A DNA stretch of 64,000 nt from NCBI RefSeq assembly GCF_000368785.1, contig NZ_KB849688.1, positions 523,354-587,353 on the forward strand, read 5' to 3'. The stretch comes from Acinetobacter towneri DSM 14962 = CIP 107472 (GTDB lineage Bacteria; Pseudomonadota; Gammaproteobacteria; Pseudomonadales; Moraxellaceae). The translations under genes and the position numbers were made by a program. Below are positions 26,248 to 36,272 of this stretch, in pieces. The notes below the pieces were generated by a model that was not told the origin of the DNA, ran no database searches, and saw nothing but the letters and a program-made list of their open reading frames with translations. Each line of letters begins with the position of its first letter. Position 1 is the first letter of the stretch.

Positions 26248-27282
26248 ATGAACCCCCAAAGCGAAGTTTTACTCAGACAATACGACTATTTGTCTGGTCG
26301 CGTTCTACTGATCAATGCCCCGACCGATCAACTCCTCGCAGAATTGGGTGACTCAATCCAAGCTTCTGTTTGGACATGGAATTTTAACGACTATCAATAC
26401 TTTCAAAATCGACAGGCGCAAGTGCATTTTGGTGCAGAATTGCCTGCAGGTGAATTTGATCAGGCTGTTATTTTTGTGCCGAAATCCAAGGAACTGCTCA
26501 ATTACCTGATTCACACCATTGCCGCACAACTCCCACAAGGCAGCAGCGTATTTTTAGTCGGTGAAAAGAAAGCAGGAATTGAACGGGCTGCAAAGCAATT
26601 ACAACCTTATGGCAAAACACTCAAACTAGATAGCGCCCGCCACTGCCAACTATGGCAGCTGATTTTAGACTGCAAGGTTCAAACTAAAGCCTTAGCAGAT
26701 TGGGCGCAAAACTATACAGTTGCTACACCTAAAGGCGATTTACAGATTTGTGCCTTGCCGGGTGTATTTAGCCAAAAACACTTGGATGTTGGCACGGCTG
26801 TATTACTGCCTTATTTGAATCAGGTTACTGCTGGGAAAATTGCAGATTTTGGCTGTGGTGCGGGTGTGATCAGTGCTTACTTAGCCAAACTTAACCCTGA
26901 AAATCGTATTTTTGCTTTAGATGTCGATGCCTTTGCTTTAGCGTCAACGCTAATGACGTTTGAAAAAAATCAGCTCAATCCACAACAACTTGAAATTAAA
27001 GCCGTGACAGGCGTTGAAGATGCACCGCTATTTTTGCATGCCATCGTGAGTAATCCCCCGTTCCACCAAGGCATTCAAACACATTACGATGCCAGTGAAA
27101 ATCTGTGTAAAACCTCACGTCGTCACCTGAAATCGGGTGGTGAACTTTGGATTGTGGCTAATCGCTTTTTGAATTATCCACTCTTAATTGAACAAAGTTT
27201 CGGTCAATGCACAATCAAGGCAGATCAACAAGGCTTTAAAGTGCTGTTTGCCAGTACACAAAAAAATACGAAGGACGCATGA
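26248..27282 (+). CDS. rsmC: 16S rRNA (guanine-1207-N2) methyltransferase RsmC
   Basis: Methylates guanine 1207 of 16S rRNA in the small subunit using S-adenosylmethionine. The 344 residues match the two-domain architecture of E. coli RsmC: a degenerate N-terminal methyltransferase domain (about 1-160) and a catalytic C-terminal one. The latter has the SAM motif [16 protein letters not shown] (about 197-212), LDVDAFAL and the N2-guanine catalytic motif VSNPPFHQG (about 269-277). ATG 26248 is preceded by GGAGAGAG. Its stop overlaps the start of the LysP-like gene, so the two are probably cotranscribed, although no functional tie is known. Confidence 0.92.
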   Translation: MNPQSEVLLRQYDYLSGRVLLINAPTDQLLAELGDSIQASVWTWNFNDYQYFQNRQAQVHFGAELPAGEFDQAVIFVPKSKELLNYLIHTIAAQLPQGSSVFLVGEKKAGIERAAKQLQPYGKTLKLDSARHCQLWQLILDCKVQTKALADWAQNYTVATPKGDLQICALPGVFSQKHLDVGTAVLLPYLNQVTAGKIADFGCGAGVISAYLAKLNPENRIFALDVDAFALASTLMTFEKNQLNPQQLEIKAVTGVEDAPLFLHAIVSNPPFHQGIQTHYDASENLCKTSRRHLKSGGELWIVANRFLNYPLLIEQSFGQCTIKADQQGFKVLFASTQKNTKDA

Positions 27283-28745
27283 TGAGCGAAACTCAAAACA
27301 ATCGACAGTTACAGCGTAAGCTCGGTGCGCGTCATTTAAACATGATCGCCATTGGTGGCTCAATTGGTACAGGTTTATTCCTTGCTTCAGGGGCCACCAT
27401 TGCCAACGCTGGTCCTGGTGGCGCCTTGCTTGCGTATGCCCTCATTGGTGTGATGATTTATTTCTTGATGACCAGTTTAGGGGAACTTGCCACCCACAAT
27501 CCAACCTCTGGGGCTTTCTTTACCTATGGCAGTAAATATGTCGAGGGTGGTTTTGGTTTCGCACTCGGCTGGAACTATTGGTACAACTGGGCCATTACCG
27601 TGGCATTTGAATTGGTGGCTGTACAATTCATTATGAAATTCTGGTTTCCCGATATTCCTGGCTTCTATTGGAGCGCCTTATTTCTAGCGGTTGTATTTGG
27701 TATTAATGCCTTAACCGTCAAAGGTTTTGGGGAATCTGAGTTTTTCTTCTCACTGGTCAAAGTCCTTGCGATTGTGGCATTCATCATTATCGGTATTTTT
27801 ATGATTGTCAAAATCATGCTGACTCCAGATGTTGCTACTTTTGCCAATTGGAGCAAAGGCGAAGCTCCATTTGTAGGTGGATTATCCGCCTTAATTGGGG
27901 TAGCAATGATTGCAGGATTCTCATTTCAGGGTACAGAAATGGTGGGGGTTGCTGCGGGTGAATCTAAAAATCCGAAGAAAACAATTCCGATTGCAATTAA
28001 ACAAATCTTCTGGCGTATTTTGTTGTTTTATATCGTGTGTATTTTCATTATTGGTACCTTAATCGCCTATGATGACCCACGTTTACTTCAAGCAGCCGCC
28101 ACCGATAACATTGCACTCTCTCCGTTTACTTTACTATATGAACAGGCAGGCTTTGCCTTTGCCGCAAGTGTCATGAATGCAGTAATTTTAACTGCGATTC
28201 TTTCTGCTGGTAACTCGGGTATGTATTCATCGACCCGTATGCTATTTGATATGGCACGTAAAGGCAGTGCACCAAAAGCTTTTGCCCGCTTGGATGCTCG
28301 TGGCGTCCCAATGAATGCACTGTATGCCACAACAGCAATCGCTGCACTATGTTTTTTAACAACATTTATTGGTGAAAAACAAGTATTTAACTGGCTTCTG
28401 AATATGTCAGGCATGTGTGGCTTTATCGTTTGGCTCGGAATTGCTGTATCGCATTACCGCTTCCGTAAAGGCTATTTGGCACAAGGCTACAAACTTGAAG
28501 ATTTAGATTACCGCGCCAAATTCTTTCCTTTTGCGCCATGGTTTGCCTTTATTTTATGTGCGATTGTTGTATTAGGGCAAAACTACCAAGCTGTACTTGA
28601 TGGTGAATGGCTCGCTGTTTTATCGACTTATATTGGTATTCTTTTGTTCTTGGTCATTTGGTTAGGCTATAAATGGAAACACAAAACCAAACTGATTGCA
28701 TATCAGGAGATGGATGTGAAACCACTACATCCTGATCATGACTAA
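27282..28745 (+). CDS. lysP: LysP-like amino acid permease
   Basis: An APC-superfamily permease with 12 membrane segments. The sequence follows E. coli LysP closely: LQRKLGARHLNMIAIGGSIGTGLFLASG at the N terminus, GGFGFALGWNYWYNWAITVA, GESEFFFSLVKV, GFSFQGTEMVGVAAGESKNP and NAVILTAILSAGNSGMY. I therefore infer proton-coupled lysine uptake, though arginine or histidine cannot be excluded. Two ATGs overlap the rsmC stop at 27279 and 27282; I use the second because AAGGA is then six bases upstream. It ends in a strong terminator. Confidence 0.87.
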   Translation: MSETQNNRQLQRKLGARHLNMIAIGGSIGTGLFLASGATIANAGPGGALLAYALIGVMIYFLMTSLGELATHNPTSGAFFTYGSKYVEGGFGFALGWNYWYNWAITVAFELVAVQFIMKFWFPDIPGFYWSALFLAVVFGINALTVKGFGESEFFFSLVKVLAIVAFIIIGIFMIVKIMLTPDVATFANWSKGEAPFVGGLSALIGVAMIAGFSFQGTEMVGVAAGESKNPKKTIPIAIKQIFWRILLFYIVCIFIIGTLIAYDDPRLLQAAATDNIALSPFTLLYEQAGFAFAASVMNAVILTAILSAGNSGMYSSTRMLFDMARKGSAPKAFARLDARGVPMNALYATTAIAALCFLTTFIGEKQVFNWLLNMSGMCGFIVWLGIAVSHYRFRKGYLAQGYKLEDLDYRAKFFPFAPWFAFILCAIVVLGQNYQAVLDGEWLAVLSTYIGILLFLVIWLGYKWKHKTKLIAYQEMDVKPLHPDHD

Positions 28746-28790
28746 AGTAAATCTTCTTCTATTGCACTTCGTTTGAGAAGCCAAGATTCT

Positions 28791-28817
28791 AAAAACAGCC
28801 AACATTTGGCTGTTTTT
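28791..28817 (+). terminator. Terminator of the LysP-like gene
   Basis: AAAAACAGCCAA (28791-28802) pairs with TTGGCTGTTTTT (28806-28817), followed by more T. The rest of the 500-bp spacer to ompA (28818-29204) is AT-rich and holds no gene I can support. Confidence 0.9.
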
Positions 28818-29204
28818 TTATGGCGCAAATTTAAGACAAATTTTATTTTTAAAGCACTTTCATTATTGATAATACGGCGAGAGATCACATCACAAACTGC
28901 TCAATGTTGATTTTATAATCGCTAAACAACGACTTGATCGACTGATAGACATTCAGTACATATATCTTGTTTCAAAATTTGATCTGGGGCACCGCTTTGG
29001 AGTTTTTAAATGAATTGACGATAAACTTGATATAAAAATTCGGCTTAGTTTACAATTCAACAAACCGAAATATTAAGCACCATCAGCCTCTACTTTATTT
29101 ACTCATTATTCTAATAATCATACTTTTACAATATTTTTTAAACGTATTGAATGTAAATCATTTCAGGCACTCTTTAATCCAGACACCTCATAAAAGAGAA
29201 GCAT

Positions 29205-29234
29205 AAAAAAACGACTCCGAAGAGTCGTTTTTTC
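29205..29234 (-). terminator. Terminator of ompA
   Basis: ACGACTC (29211-29217), loop CGAA, GAGTCGT (29222-29228), with A and T tracts on both sides. It lies immediately after the ompA stop codon on the minus strand. Confidence 0.9.
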
Positions 29235-29247
29235 AACTTAACTCAAA

Positions 29248-30288
29248 TTATTGAGCTTGTTGTTCAACAGTCACTGTACGGCTGCCAGTGATCGTCGCGA
29301 ATACACGACGGTTCATAGCACGACCTTCTTTAGTGTTGTTGTCAGCAATCGGTTGATCCCAAGCGAAACCTTGAGTAGACAAACGAGCTGGATCTACATT
29401 GTATTCATTTACAAGTGAAGATTTAACAGAGTTCGCACGAGCTAAAGATAAACGTTCGTTCAATGCACGTGGACCAGTGTTGTCAGTGTGACCTTCGATG
29501 CGAGCAGTAGCGTTTGGATATTCAACTAACTTCTCAGCAACTTTAGCGATTTCTGGCTTGTACTGATCTTTGATGTTTGATTTGTTTGTATCAAAGAACA
29601 CACGAAGTTCCATGTTCAAGTCTTCAGTCAACTCTTGTGGAGCAGGTTGAACTGGAGCAACGGTTTCAACTGGGGCAACTTCTACTACAGGAGCAGCTGG
29701 CTTCAAGTGACCACCAAGAACTACGTTAAGACCAGCTAAAGCTGTGTAGTTCCAGAATTGCTCATCAAAGTGGTAAGTACCACGTGCTTCAGTACGAAGA
29801 GATAAAGCATCGTTCAAACGGAAGAACGCACCCACACCTGCATTACCTAAAGTACCTTCTTCACCATCACGGATATAACCGACACCATTAGCACCTTCTA
29901 CGTCATATTTATAGTGACCAGCACCTAAAAGTACGTATGGCTTGATTTTGCTGTCATAATTTTTAGTGATTAGATCAGAAGTCGCATAGAAGTTACCTGC
30001 GATATTTTGACCCTTGTATTCACCACCGTTACTCACATCACCTTTGATTTGGCTATATTCAGCTTCAAAACCTAACCAAGGAGTAAGCTCAACACCAAGT
30101 GCTGCACCAACGAACAAGTCATCATCAAGTTCTGCGCCACTTGTTAAACTACCATCATTACCACCATTGTTATGCTGTGTATCAAACATAGTATAACCAA
30201 GCATTAATGGGGTAACAGTTACGCCCGCGTTTGCAGCAGCTAAAGGAGCAGCTACGAGCATTGCTAATGCAATACGACTCATTTTCAT
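29248..30288 (-). CDS. ompA: Outer membrane protein OmpA (Acinetobacter 38 kDa type)
   Basis: A 346-residue major outer membrane porin and structural anchor. The signal peptide is [21 protein letters not shown]. The eight-stranded barrel (about 22-190) has [15 protein letters not shown] and alternating aromatic strands. A Pro/Val/Ala linker follows (about 197-225, [15 protein letters not shown]), then the OmpA-like peptidoglycan domain with [25 protein letters not shown] and NRRVFATI. In related AbOmpA, an Asp and an Arg of this domain bind diaminopimelate. ATG 30288 follows a perfect GGAGG; the frame to 30312 adds eight residues without support. A sigma70-like promoter is visible upstream. 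Confidence 0.95.
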   Translation of the reverse strand: MKMSRIALAMLVAAPLAAANAGVTVTPLMLGYTMFDTQHNNGGNDGSLTSGAELDDDLFVGAALGVELTPWLGFEAEYSQIKGDVSNGGEYKGQNIAGNFYATSDLITKNYDSKIKPYVLLGAGHYKYDVEGANGVGYIRDGEEGTLGNAGVGAFFRLNDALSLRTEARGTYHFDEQFWNYTALAGLNVVLGGHLKPAAPVVEVAPVETVAPVQPAPQELTEDLNMELRVFFDTNKSNIKDQYKPEIAKVAEKLVEYPNATARIEGHTDNTGPRALNERLSLARANSVKSSLVNEYNVDPARLSTQGFAWDQPIADNNTKEGRAMNRRVFATITGSRTVTVEQQAQ

Positions 30289-30400
30289 GGATTTATCCTC
30301 CAGAGATAACAATTGTTGTTCAAGCTCAAGCCTAAATTTTCGACTACCCTGAGATAGGCTTTCTTATACCCCAGTATTATTTTTAAGCTAGTCACTTTGA

Positions 30401-30429
30401 ATCATACAAACACTTTTTTACTTTTCCAA
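30401..30429 (-). promoter_or_regulatory. Predicted ompA promoter
   Basis: On the minus strand TTGGAA (30429-30424) and TATGAT (30406-30401) are separated by 17 bases, with TG before the -10. This is close to the sigma70 consensus and would give a leader of about 105 bases before the GGAGG site. It suits the high expression expected for OmpA. Confidence 0.65.
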
Positions 30430-30663
30430 GTGCTTGATAATTTTAATCAAGTAAATTATTGACAAAATTACTTACAATTTCCGTTGTAATTCGGTAACTT
30501 TTTACTCAATTATTTGGTGCGAATAGCCTATCTTTCTTGCGGTTTATTCTAACACTTTCACGAAAAGTTGTTTAGTAATTATTATACAACACATAAAGTG
30601 CTATAAAACAACAAATTACTCAAATTAATCATAAAAAAACATAACAATAACAGGTAAAGACTT

Positions 30664-31182
30664 ATGTCGAATATAAGAAAAAACGGCTTCACGCTGTTTG
30701 AATTGATCGTCACGTTAGCAATTAGTGCGATTTTAGTCATGATTGCCCTGCCCTATTTTCATCAGCTGATGGCAGAACAAGAACTCAAGCGAATTCAGTA
30801 TTCATTACAGTCCAGCCTGAAAATAGCACGCTCCCATGCCTTCACCCATCATAGTAATGTTGTGATCTGTCCAACACATGACTTTAGCCAATGCAGTAAG
30901 CAAAACTGGAATACGGGTTTTATGATTTTTATTGATCGAAATAAAAATCGTCAGATAGACAACAATGAATACATTCTTTATACAGAAAAAACTGCACTTA
31001 AATACGGAACTCTGGATTGGCGTGGCACTTTAAACATACCCAGTGTAACTTTTAATGCACAACAAGGTTTGCCGATCGGCTCGAATGGTAGTTTCTTTTA
31101 CTGCTCTACTCACGTCGCGAGCAAACGACTGGTGCTTAGTAAAATGGGGCAAACTCGAGCTGAAGACATCAATGGATGTTAA
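30664..31182 (+). CDS. GspH/FimT-type pseudopilin
   Basis: A 172-residue minor pilin. After a short basic leader (MSNIRKNG) comes the prepilin peptidase signature GFTLFELIVTLAISAILVMIALP, with Glu at +5, forming the conserved hydrophobic helix. The globular part has four cysteines (CPTHDFSQC and CSTHV...NGC), typical of FimT, which helps type IV pilus DNA uptake in some bacteria. In Acinetobacter FimT is one of several minor pilins whose genes may be scattered. No other pilus gene is next to it. The 375-bp region between ompA and it (30289-30663) is AT-rich and shared with the ompA promoter. Confidence 0.87.
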   Translation: MSNIRKNGFTLFELIVTLAISAILVMIALPYFHQLMAEQELKRIQYSLQSSLKIARSHAFTHHSNVVICPTHDFSQCSKQNWNTGFMIFIDRNKNRQIDNNEYILYTEKTALKYGTLDWRGTLNIPSVTFNAQQGLPIGSNGSFFYCSTHVASKRLVLSKMGQTRAEDINGC

Positions 31183-31312
31183 CTGAGCAGTCTAAATGAT
31201 CTTTATATTGTCACTTTATTCTCATCTTTTTTTGCCTATACTGCTGAAGTGATCTATTCCTGCTTGGAATTAAATCTAGACAAAAGCACATATAAAAAAC
31301 TGGGAGAATAAA

Positions 31313-32488
31313 ATGACGGATATCGTTATTGTAAATGGTGCACGCACTGCAATGGGTGGCTTTCAAGGCAGTTTAGCCAATGTGACTGCACCAGAATTAG
31401 GTGCGGCAAGTATCCAAGCGGCCATTCAACGTGCGGGGGTACAAGCAACAGAAATCGATGAAGTCATTATGGGCTGCGTCCTGCCTGCAGGCTTAAAGCA
31501 AGGCCCTGCTCGTCAGGCGATGCGTCAAGCAGGCTTACCAGATTCTACAGGTGCGGTCACCATCAACAAACTCTGTGGTTCTGGTATGAAAGCTGTCATG
31601 CAAGCAGCCGATGCAATCAAAGCAGGTTCTGCCTCAATCATTGTCGCTGGTGGTATGGAGTCAATGAGTAATGCACCTTATATTCTGACTAAAGCACGTG
31701 CGGGTTACCGCATGGGACACGGTGATGTGAAAGATCACATGTTCTTAGATGGCTTAGAAGATGCAGAAACAGGGCGTTTAATGGGCTCATTCGCACAAGA
31801 TATGGCCAATAGCAAAGGCTATACCCGTGAACAAATGGATGATTTTGCGATTCGCTCTCTTAAACGTGCGCAAACTGCCGTAAATGAAGGCTATTTTGCC
31901 GATGAAATTGTGCCTGTACATGTTTCAACACGTAAAGGTGACGTGGTTGTCGATAAAGACGAACAACCGTTTAATGCCAATATTGAAAAAATCCCAACCC
32001 TTCGTCCAGCTTTTGCCAAAGATGGCACAATTACCGCAGCCAATGCCAGCTCAATTTCGGATGGCGCTTCGGCTTTAGTCCTGACATCTGCAGAAAATGC
32101 AGCAAGCAAAGGTTTGCAACCATTGGCGAAAATTGTGGCTTATGCCACCAATTCACAACATCCATCGGAGTTCACCATCGCCCCTGTTGCTGCGATTCAA
32201 AAAGTATTGGATAAAGCAGCTTGGCAAGTTGCAGATGTAGATTTATGGGAAATTAATGAAGCTTTTGCTATGGTCACCATGTGCCCAATGGATGAGTTCA
32301 AGCTTGATCCTGAAAAAGTGAATATTAACGGTGGTGCATGTGCGCTTGGGCATCCTGTGGGTTCTACAGGTTCACGTATTATCCTAACTTTGATTCATGC
32401 GCTTAAACGTACAGGTGGCAAGCGTGGTGTGGCTGCTCTCTGTATTGGTGGTGGTGAAGCAACTGCGGTCGCGATTGAATTACTTTAA
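31313..32488 (+). CDS. Acetyl-CoA C-acyltransferase (thiolase)
   Basis: A 391-residue thiolase. The nucleophilic cysteine lies in INKLCGSGMKA (about residue 88), the histidine in NGGACALGHPVGSTGSR (about 348) and the second cysteine in LCIGGGEATA (about 377). The pattern and length match biosynthetic/degradative acetyl-CoA acetyltransferases (AtoB/PhaA-like), which make or cleave acetoacetyl-CoA; the chain-length range cannot be read from sequence alone. It stands alone between fimT and ddh, with AGGAG-like GGGAG before ATG and a terminator behind. A second thiolase lies at 38884-40089. Confidence 0.93.
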   Translation: MTDIVIVNGARTAMGGFQGSLANVTAPELGAASIQAAIQRAGVQATEIDEVIMGCVLPAGLKQGPARQAMRQAGLPDSTGAVTINKLCGSGMKAVMQAADAIKAGSASIIVAGGMESMSNAPYILTKARAGYRMGHGDVKDHMFLDGLEDAETGRLMGSFAQDMANSKGYTREQMDDFAIRSLKRAQTAVNEGYFADEIVPVHVSTRKGDVVVDKDEQPFNANIEKIPTLRPAFAKDGTITAANASSISDGASALVLTSAENAASKGLQPLAKIVAYATNSQHPSEFTIAPVAAIQKVLDKAAWQVADVDLWEINEAFAMVTMCPMDEFKLDPEKVNINGGACALGHPVGSTGSRIILTLIHALKRTGGKRGVAALCIGGGEATAVAIELL

Positions 32489-32571
32489 GTGCCTTGCAAC
32501 CCCTATTTCGTAAAGAGGGATTGAGGTAGATTGAATAAAGTCATTCCCTAACCCTTCTTTATTCAAAAAGT

Positions 32572-32600
32572 AAAAAGACGAATCATTGATTCGTCTTTTT
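32572..32600. terminator. Bidirectional terminator between the thiolase gene and ddh
   Basis: AAAAAGACGAATC (32572-32584) pairs with GATTCGTCTTTTT (32588-32600) over a three-base loop. It lies between convergent genes. Confidence 0.88.
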
Positions 32601-32619
32601 GCTTATAGCTTTAAAAAGT

Positions 32620-33606
32620 TTAGAGCAATTCTGCACGCAACTGTTCAGGCGATTTCATTGACAATAAACCTGGCGCAACATCATAAGCAGTTTTTGCACC
32701 ATATTGCTGCATTTGGTTTAAACGATAGCAAGCACGTGCATAAGCCACCAAAATACTCGCGGTAAACTCAGGATTGCTGTCTAACTTCAATGAGAATTCA
32801 AGCACTTGTTTTTGTTCATCGCTGGTATTACCACTGCGAATGACAAAACCACCATGTGGCATGCGTTGGTGATCTTTGGCTAAAGTCGCTTCATCAATGA
32901 AATTTACGGTTGTGTTGTAGTCAGCGAAATAATCTGGCATGGTCACAATCGCTTGCTCTACCGCAGCAGCATCGGCACCTTCTGCAAGTACGACATAACA
33001 TTCACGAGTATGTTTATCTTTGGTGCTTAATACAGGACGCGCACCGCTACGCACTTGTTCAATGGCATCATTCGATGGAATGGTATATTGCACACCTGCT
33101 TTTACACCATCAACACGACGAATGGCATCTGAGTGACCCTGACTTAAACCTTTACCCCAAAAAGTATAGGTTTCACCATCTGGTAACAACGCTTCACCAA
33201 ATAAACGATTAATCGAGAACATGCCTGGATCCCAACCAATTGAGATGAGTGCAGTTTTCTTGTTCGCTGTCGCAGGTGCATCTACAGATGCATAATATTC
33301 AGGAATACGTGCATGCGTATCGAAACTATCGACAATATTAAATTGGCTCGCCAGTACTGGACCTTGTTGTGGCAAGTCGTCTTTTGAACCACCACATAAA
33401 ATCAGCACATCAATTTTGTCTTGAAAATCTGACAATGAATCCATGTGAAACACTGCTGTTTCAGCAAAACATGGTGAAACGCTTTCAGGCGCACGACGGG
33501 TAAAAATACCCACCAATTGTAAATCTGGGTTTTTATGAATCGCCGTTTCAACGCCACGACCTAAGTTGCCATAACCAGCAATACCAATACGGATAGAATT
33601 TTGCAT
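32620..33606 (-). CDS. ddh: meso-Diaminopimelate D-dehydrogenase
   Basis: This NADP enzyme converts tetrahydrodipicolinate to meso-diaminopimelate in one step, with ammonia, bypassing the succinylase route of lysine and peptidoglycan synthesis. The 328 residues contain the Rossmann motif GIAGYGNLGRGVE (about 8-20), CGGSKDD, SFDTHARIPEYY, SIGWDPGMFSINRL (about 126-139) and GKGLSQGHSDAIRR (about 155-168), all typical of Ddh and matching Corynebacterium Ddh in size. The enzyme has a patchy distribution in gammaproteobacteria. No other lysine gene is adjacent. It is convergent with the thiolase gene. Confidence 0.92.
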   Translation of the reverse strand: MQNSIRIGIAGYGNLGRGVETAIHKNPDLQLVGIFTRRAPESVSPCFAETAVFHMDSLSDFQDKIDVLILCGGSKDDLPQQGPVLASQFNIVDSFDTHARIPEYYASVDAPATANKKTALISIGWDPGMFSINRLFGEALLPDGETYTFWGKGLSQGHSDAIRRVDGVKAGVQYTIPSNDAIEQVRSGARPVLSTKDKHTRECYVVLAEGADAAAVEQAIVTMPDYFADYNTTVNFIDEATLAKDHQRMPHGGFVIRSGNTSDEQKQVLEFSLKLDSNPEFTASILVAYARACYRLNQMQQYGAKTAYDVAPGLLSMKSPEQLRAELL

Positions 33607-33821
33607 AAAGACAAATCACTTCATCATGAAAAAATTGAAAAATAAATCAGAGGATAATCACATCAAATTATCGTCTTGATTGATTTTTGATAATGTAAAA
33701 ATAACGCCTACATAAGACTGCGATGCTACATCAGCGTGCTTATACTACAGCACTTTGCGGTAAATTAAATCATTAAGAAGTGCGATAAAACAAGCCGTTT
33801 GATCATTTTAAGGCAAACAAA

Positions 33822-33845
33822 AAGCCTGCACATGGCAGGCTGTTT
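33822..33845 (-). terminator. Terminator of the cysI-DUF934 unit
   Basis: AGCCTGC (33823-33829) pairs with GCAGGCT (33835-33841). On the minus strand it is followed by TTTTTGTTTG. It lies in the 307-bp spacer 33607-33913 that otherwise holds only AT-rich sequence. Confidence 0.8.
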
Positions 33846-33913
33846 GTAAATGTGTGAACCGCGATATTTCGATAAAATCTATCTACATTTCGATGAAATC
33901 CATCATCAATATA

Positions 33914-34399
33914 TTACGCACCTGTTTGATAATTTGGTTTTGGCACTGCGGTAGAAGCTTGATAAGGATGGGTAAAGTCCGCCAAACCTGCTGCAGCTTC
34001 TTGCACATCTTTACCTTCTTTAATCACGAAAGTATCGAAACCTGCACGCTTCATATAATTTAAGACGTCTTTAAAGACATCACCGACTGCGCGAAGTTCA
34101 CCCTGAAAGCCTTGACGGCGTAACAATGCCGCAAAAGAATAACCACGGCCATCGTTAAAACCTGAAAATTCAATAAAAATTGCATCCAGTTCTGCCAATG
34201 GAAATTCATGGTTTTCAGGCGAAGCATCTACCGTTAAATATAGGGCTTTTTTACCTGAAATTTGTGCCAACTGATCAAGCTGTTCAACGCTGAGCACCAC
34301 ATCACCTTGCGGTAATGCTGCATCTTCAGCAATCACTTGATAAGTATTGTCTGCAATCGTGCCATCTTTTGCGAGCACAGGTAGTGCAGTATTAAGCAT
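33914..34399 (-). CDS. DUF934 sulfite-reduction associated protein
   Basis: A 161-residue protein of the DUF934 family (COG3749), found next to sulfite reductase in many proteobacteria and proposed to help electron transfer or siroheme enzyme function. Visible features are FIEFSGFNDGRGYSFAALLRRQGFQGELRAVGDV (about 66-99 as a whole), with the FNDGRGYS block as the family signature, and RAGFDTFVI. The ATG at 34399 lies eight bases inside the end of cysI, with AAGGAG upstream within cysI, so translation is coupled. The biochemical role is not established. Confidence 0.9.
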   Translation of the reverse strand: MLNTALPVLAKDGTIADNTYQVIAEDAALPQGDVVLSVEQLDQLAQISGKKALYLTVDASPENHEFPLAELDAIFIEFSGFNDGRGYSFAALLRRQGFQGELRAVGDVFKDVLNYMKRAGFDTFVIKEGKDVQEAAAGLADFTHPYQASTAVPKPNYQTGA

Positions 34400-36035
34400 A
34401 AGCGCGCTCCTTAAATGGTTGAATGCCGACACGGCGATAAGTGTCGATGAAGTCTTCACCTTCACTACGCAAATCTAAGTAGGTATTTAAAATTTCTTCC
34501 ACCACATCAGGAATCACTTCAGCAGCAAAAGATGGCCCTAAAATATCACCGATTGACGCATCATGGTCTGCATGCCCGCCCAAAGTGATTTGGTAGAATT
34601 CCGCGCCTTTTTTATCGACACCTAAAATCCCGATATTACCAACGTGGTGATGACCACAAGCGTTCATACAACCTGAAATATTTAAATCCAGTTTGCCAAG
34701 ATTATAAATGGTATCCAAATCATCAAAACGGCGTGAAATGGCTTCTGAAATTGGAATAGATTTGGCATTGGCAAGTGAACAGAAATCACCACCCGGACAG
34801 CAAATAATATCGGTAATAAAGCCAATATGCGCGCGCGCCAAGTTATTGGCATCGAGCACTTGCCACAATGCAAACAGGTCTTTTTGTGGCACATCTACCA
34901 AAGCAATATTTTGCTCATGCGTGGTACGCAACTCACCAAAGGTATATTGATCGGCTAAATCTGCAATCAGATTCATTTCTTCTGTCGTCATGTCACCCGG
35001 TGCAACACCTGCACGTTTCAATGAAATGGTGACAATACGATAGCCTTGTACTTTGTGCGCATTGGTGTTGATGTTGAACCATTGCTTGAATTTTGGATAC
35101 TGCGCAAACAGCTCGCTAAAATCTTCATCGGCATAGTTTTGATAAGCAAATGGCGTGAAATTTTCATCCATTTTTTGCAAAGTTTCTGCATCAATTTTTA
35201 AGGTTTTCACCGTATGTGCAAATTCAGCTTCAACTTTTTCTGCAAATACTGCTGGAGTTAAGGCTTTTACCAAAATTTTGATACGTGCTTTATATTTATT
35301 GTCGCGACGACCATGCAAGTTATAAACACGTAAAATAGCTTCTAAGTAAGCAATCAAATCTTCACGTGGCAAGAACTCACGAATAAAGCTACCGATAATT
35401 GGAGTACGACCTAAGCCGCCACCAACTTTAATTTTATAGCCAATTTCGCCTGCTTCATTTTTAACAATATAGACGCCAATGTCATGAAATGCAGTCGCAG
35501 CACGGTCAATTTCTTCCAGTGCAGACACCGCAATTTTGAATTTACGTGGCAAGAAGGCAAATTCAGGGTGGAAAGTCGACCACTGACGAATTAATTCACA
35601 GGTTGGACGTGGGTCAGCAATTTCGCCCGCCACGACACCTGCATACTGGTCTGTGGTGGTATTACGAATACAGTTACCCGAAGTCTGAATTGCGTGCATT
35701 TGTACGGTTGCAAGCTCTGCCAGCATGTCAGGCACATTTTCCAGTGCAGGCCAGTTAAACTGAATATTTTGACGTGTTGATACGTGCGCATAGCCACGGT
35801 CATAGTCTTTGGCAAGCTGCGCAACTTTACGCAATTGCTTAGAGTTCATCAGACCGTAAGGCACCGCAATACGCAACATTGGCGCATAGCGTTGTACATA
35901 CAAACCATTTTGCAGACGCAATGGACGATATTCATCCTCAGTCAATTTGCCTGCTAAATAACGTTCCGTTTGGTCGCGGAACTGTGCAACACGTTCATTA
36001 ATCAGTTGCTGATCGAAATCAGTATATAAATACAT
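34392..36035 (-). CDS. cysI: Siroheme nitrite/sulfite reductase (assimilatory sulfite reductase hemoprotein)
   Basis: A 547-residue siroheme and [4Fe-4S] enzyme that reduces sulfite to sulfide with six electrons. The ferredoxin-like half-domains show HVSTRQNIQFNW and the GGGLGRTPIIG segment. The cluster cysteines are in CPGGDFC and CMNAC, the C-x5-C and C-x3-C arrangement of the superfamily, followed by GHHHVGNIG. Sulfite rather than nitrite is inferred from the overlapping DUF934 partner. No flavoprotein CysJ is present here, so another electron donor must serve. The start ATG 36035 is the first in frame. Confidence 0.9.
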   Translation of the reverse strand: MYLYTDFDQQLINERVAQFRDQTERYLAGKLTEDEYRPLRLQNGLYVQRYAPMLRIAVPYGLMNSKQLRKVAQLAKDYDRGYAHVSTRQNIQFNWPALENVPDMLAELATVQMHAIQTSGNCIRNTTTDQYAGVVAGEIADPRPTCELIRQWSTFHPEFAFLPRKFKIAVSALEEIDRAATAFHDIGVYIVKNEAGEIGYKIKVGGGLGRTPIIGSFIREFLPREDLIAYLEAILRVYNLHGRRDNKYKARIKILVKALTPAVFAEKVEAEFAHTVKTLKIDAETLQKMDENFTPFAYQNYADEDFSELFAQYPKFKQWFNINTNAHKVQGYRIVTISLKRAGVAPGDMTTEEMNLIADLADQYTFGELRTTHEQNIALVDVPQKDLFALWQVLDANNLARAHIGFITDIICCPGGDFCSLANAKSIPISEAISRRFDDLDTIYNLGKLDLNISGCMNACGHHHVGNIGILGVDKKGAEFYQITLGGHADHDASIGDILGPSFAAEVIPDVVEEILNTYLDLRSEGEDFIDTYRRVGIQPFKERAYA

Positions 36036-36272
36036 GGCGTACAGCTAGTCATTTCTATTATCACGGCTGACAGCATAGCGAGATTCAATCTATCAACAAA
36101 ATGTGTTTTTTACATATTTATTAGCGATTTTATTGATAAGCCATTGCAACATCACAGCCTGTAAGCCTTTGCCAAAATTTACAGGCTTTTTATAGAGCTA
36201 TCACAAAATAGTGCATGCTTTAGCACTTTTTCTGCTATAGCATCTATTCGATCTATTATTGATTACCTGAAA

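Noticed and set aside
28885..28975. Possible C-terminal gene remnant on the minus strand after the LysP-like gene
   Set aside because: About 28 codons of protein-like sequence, but no start, no recognisable family and a stop just upstream; too short to support.
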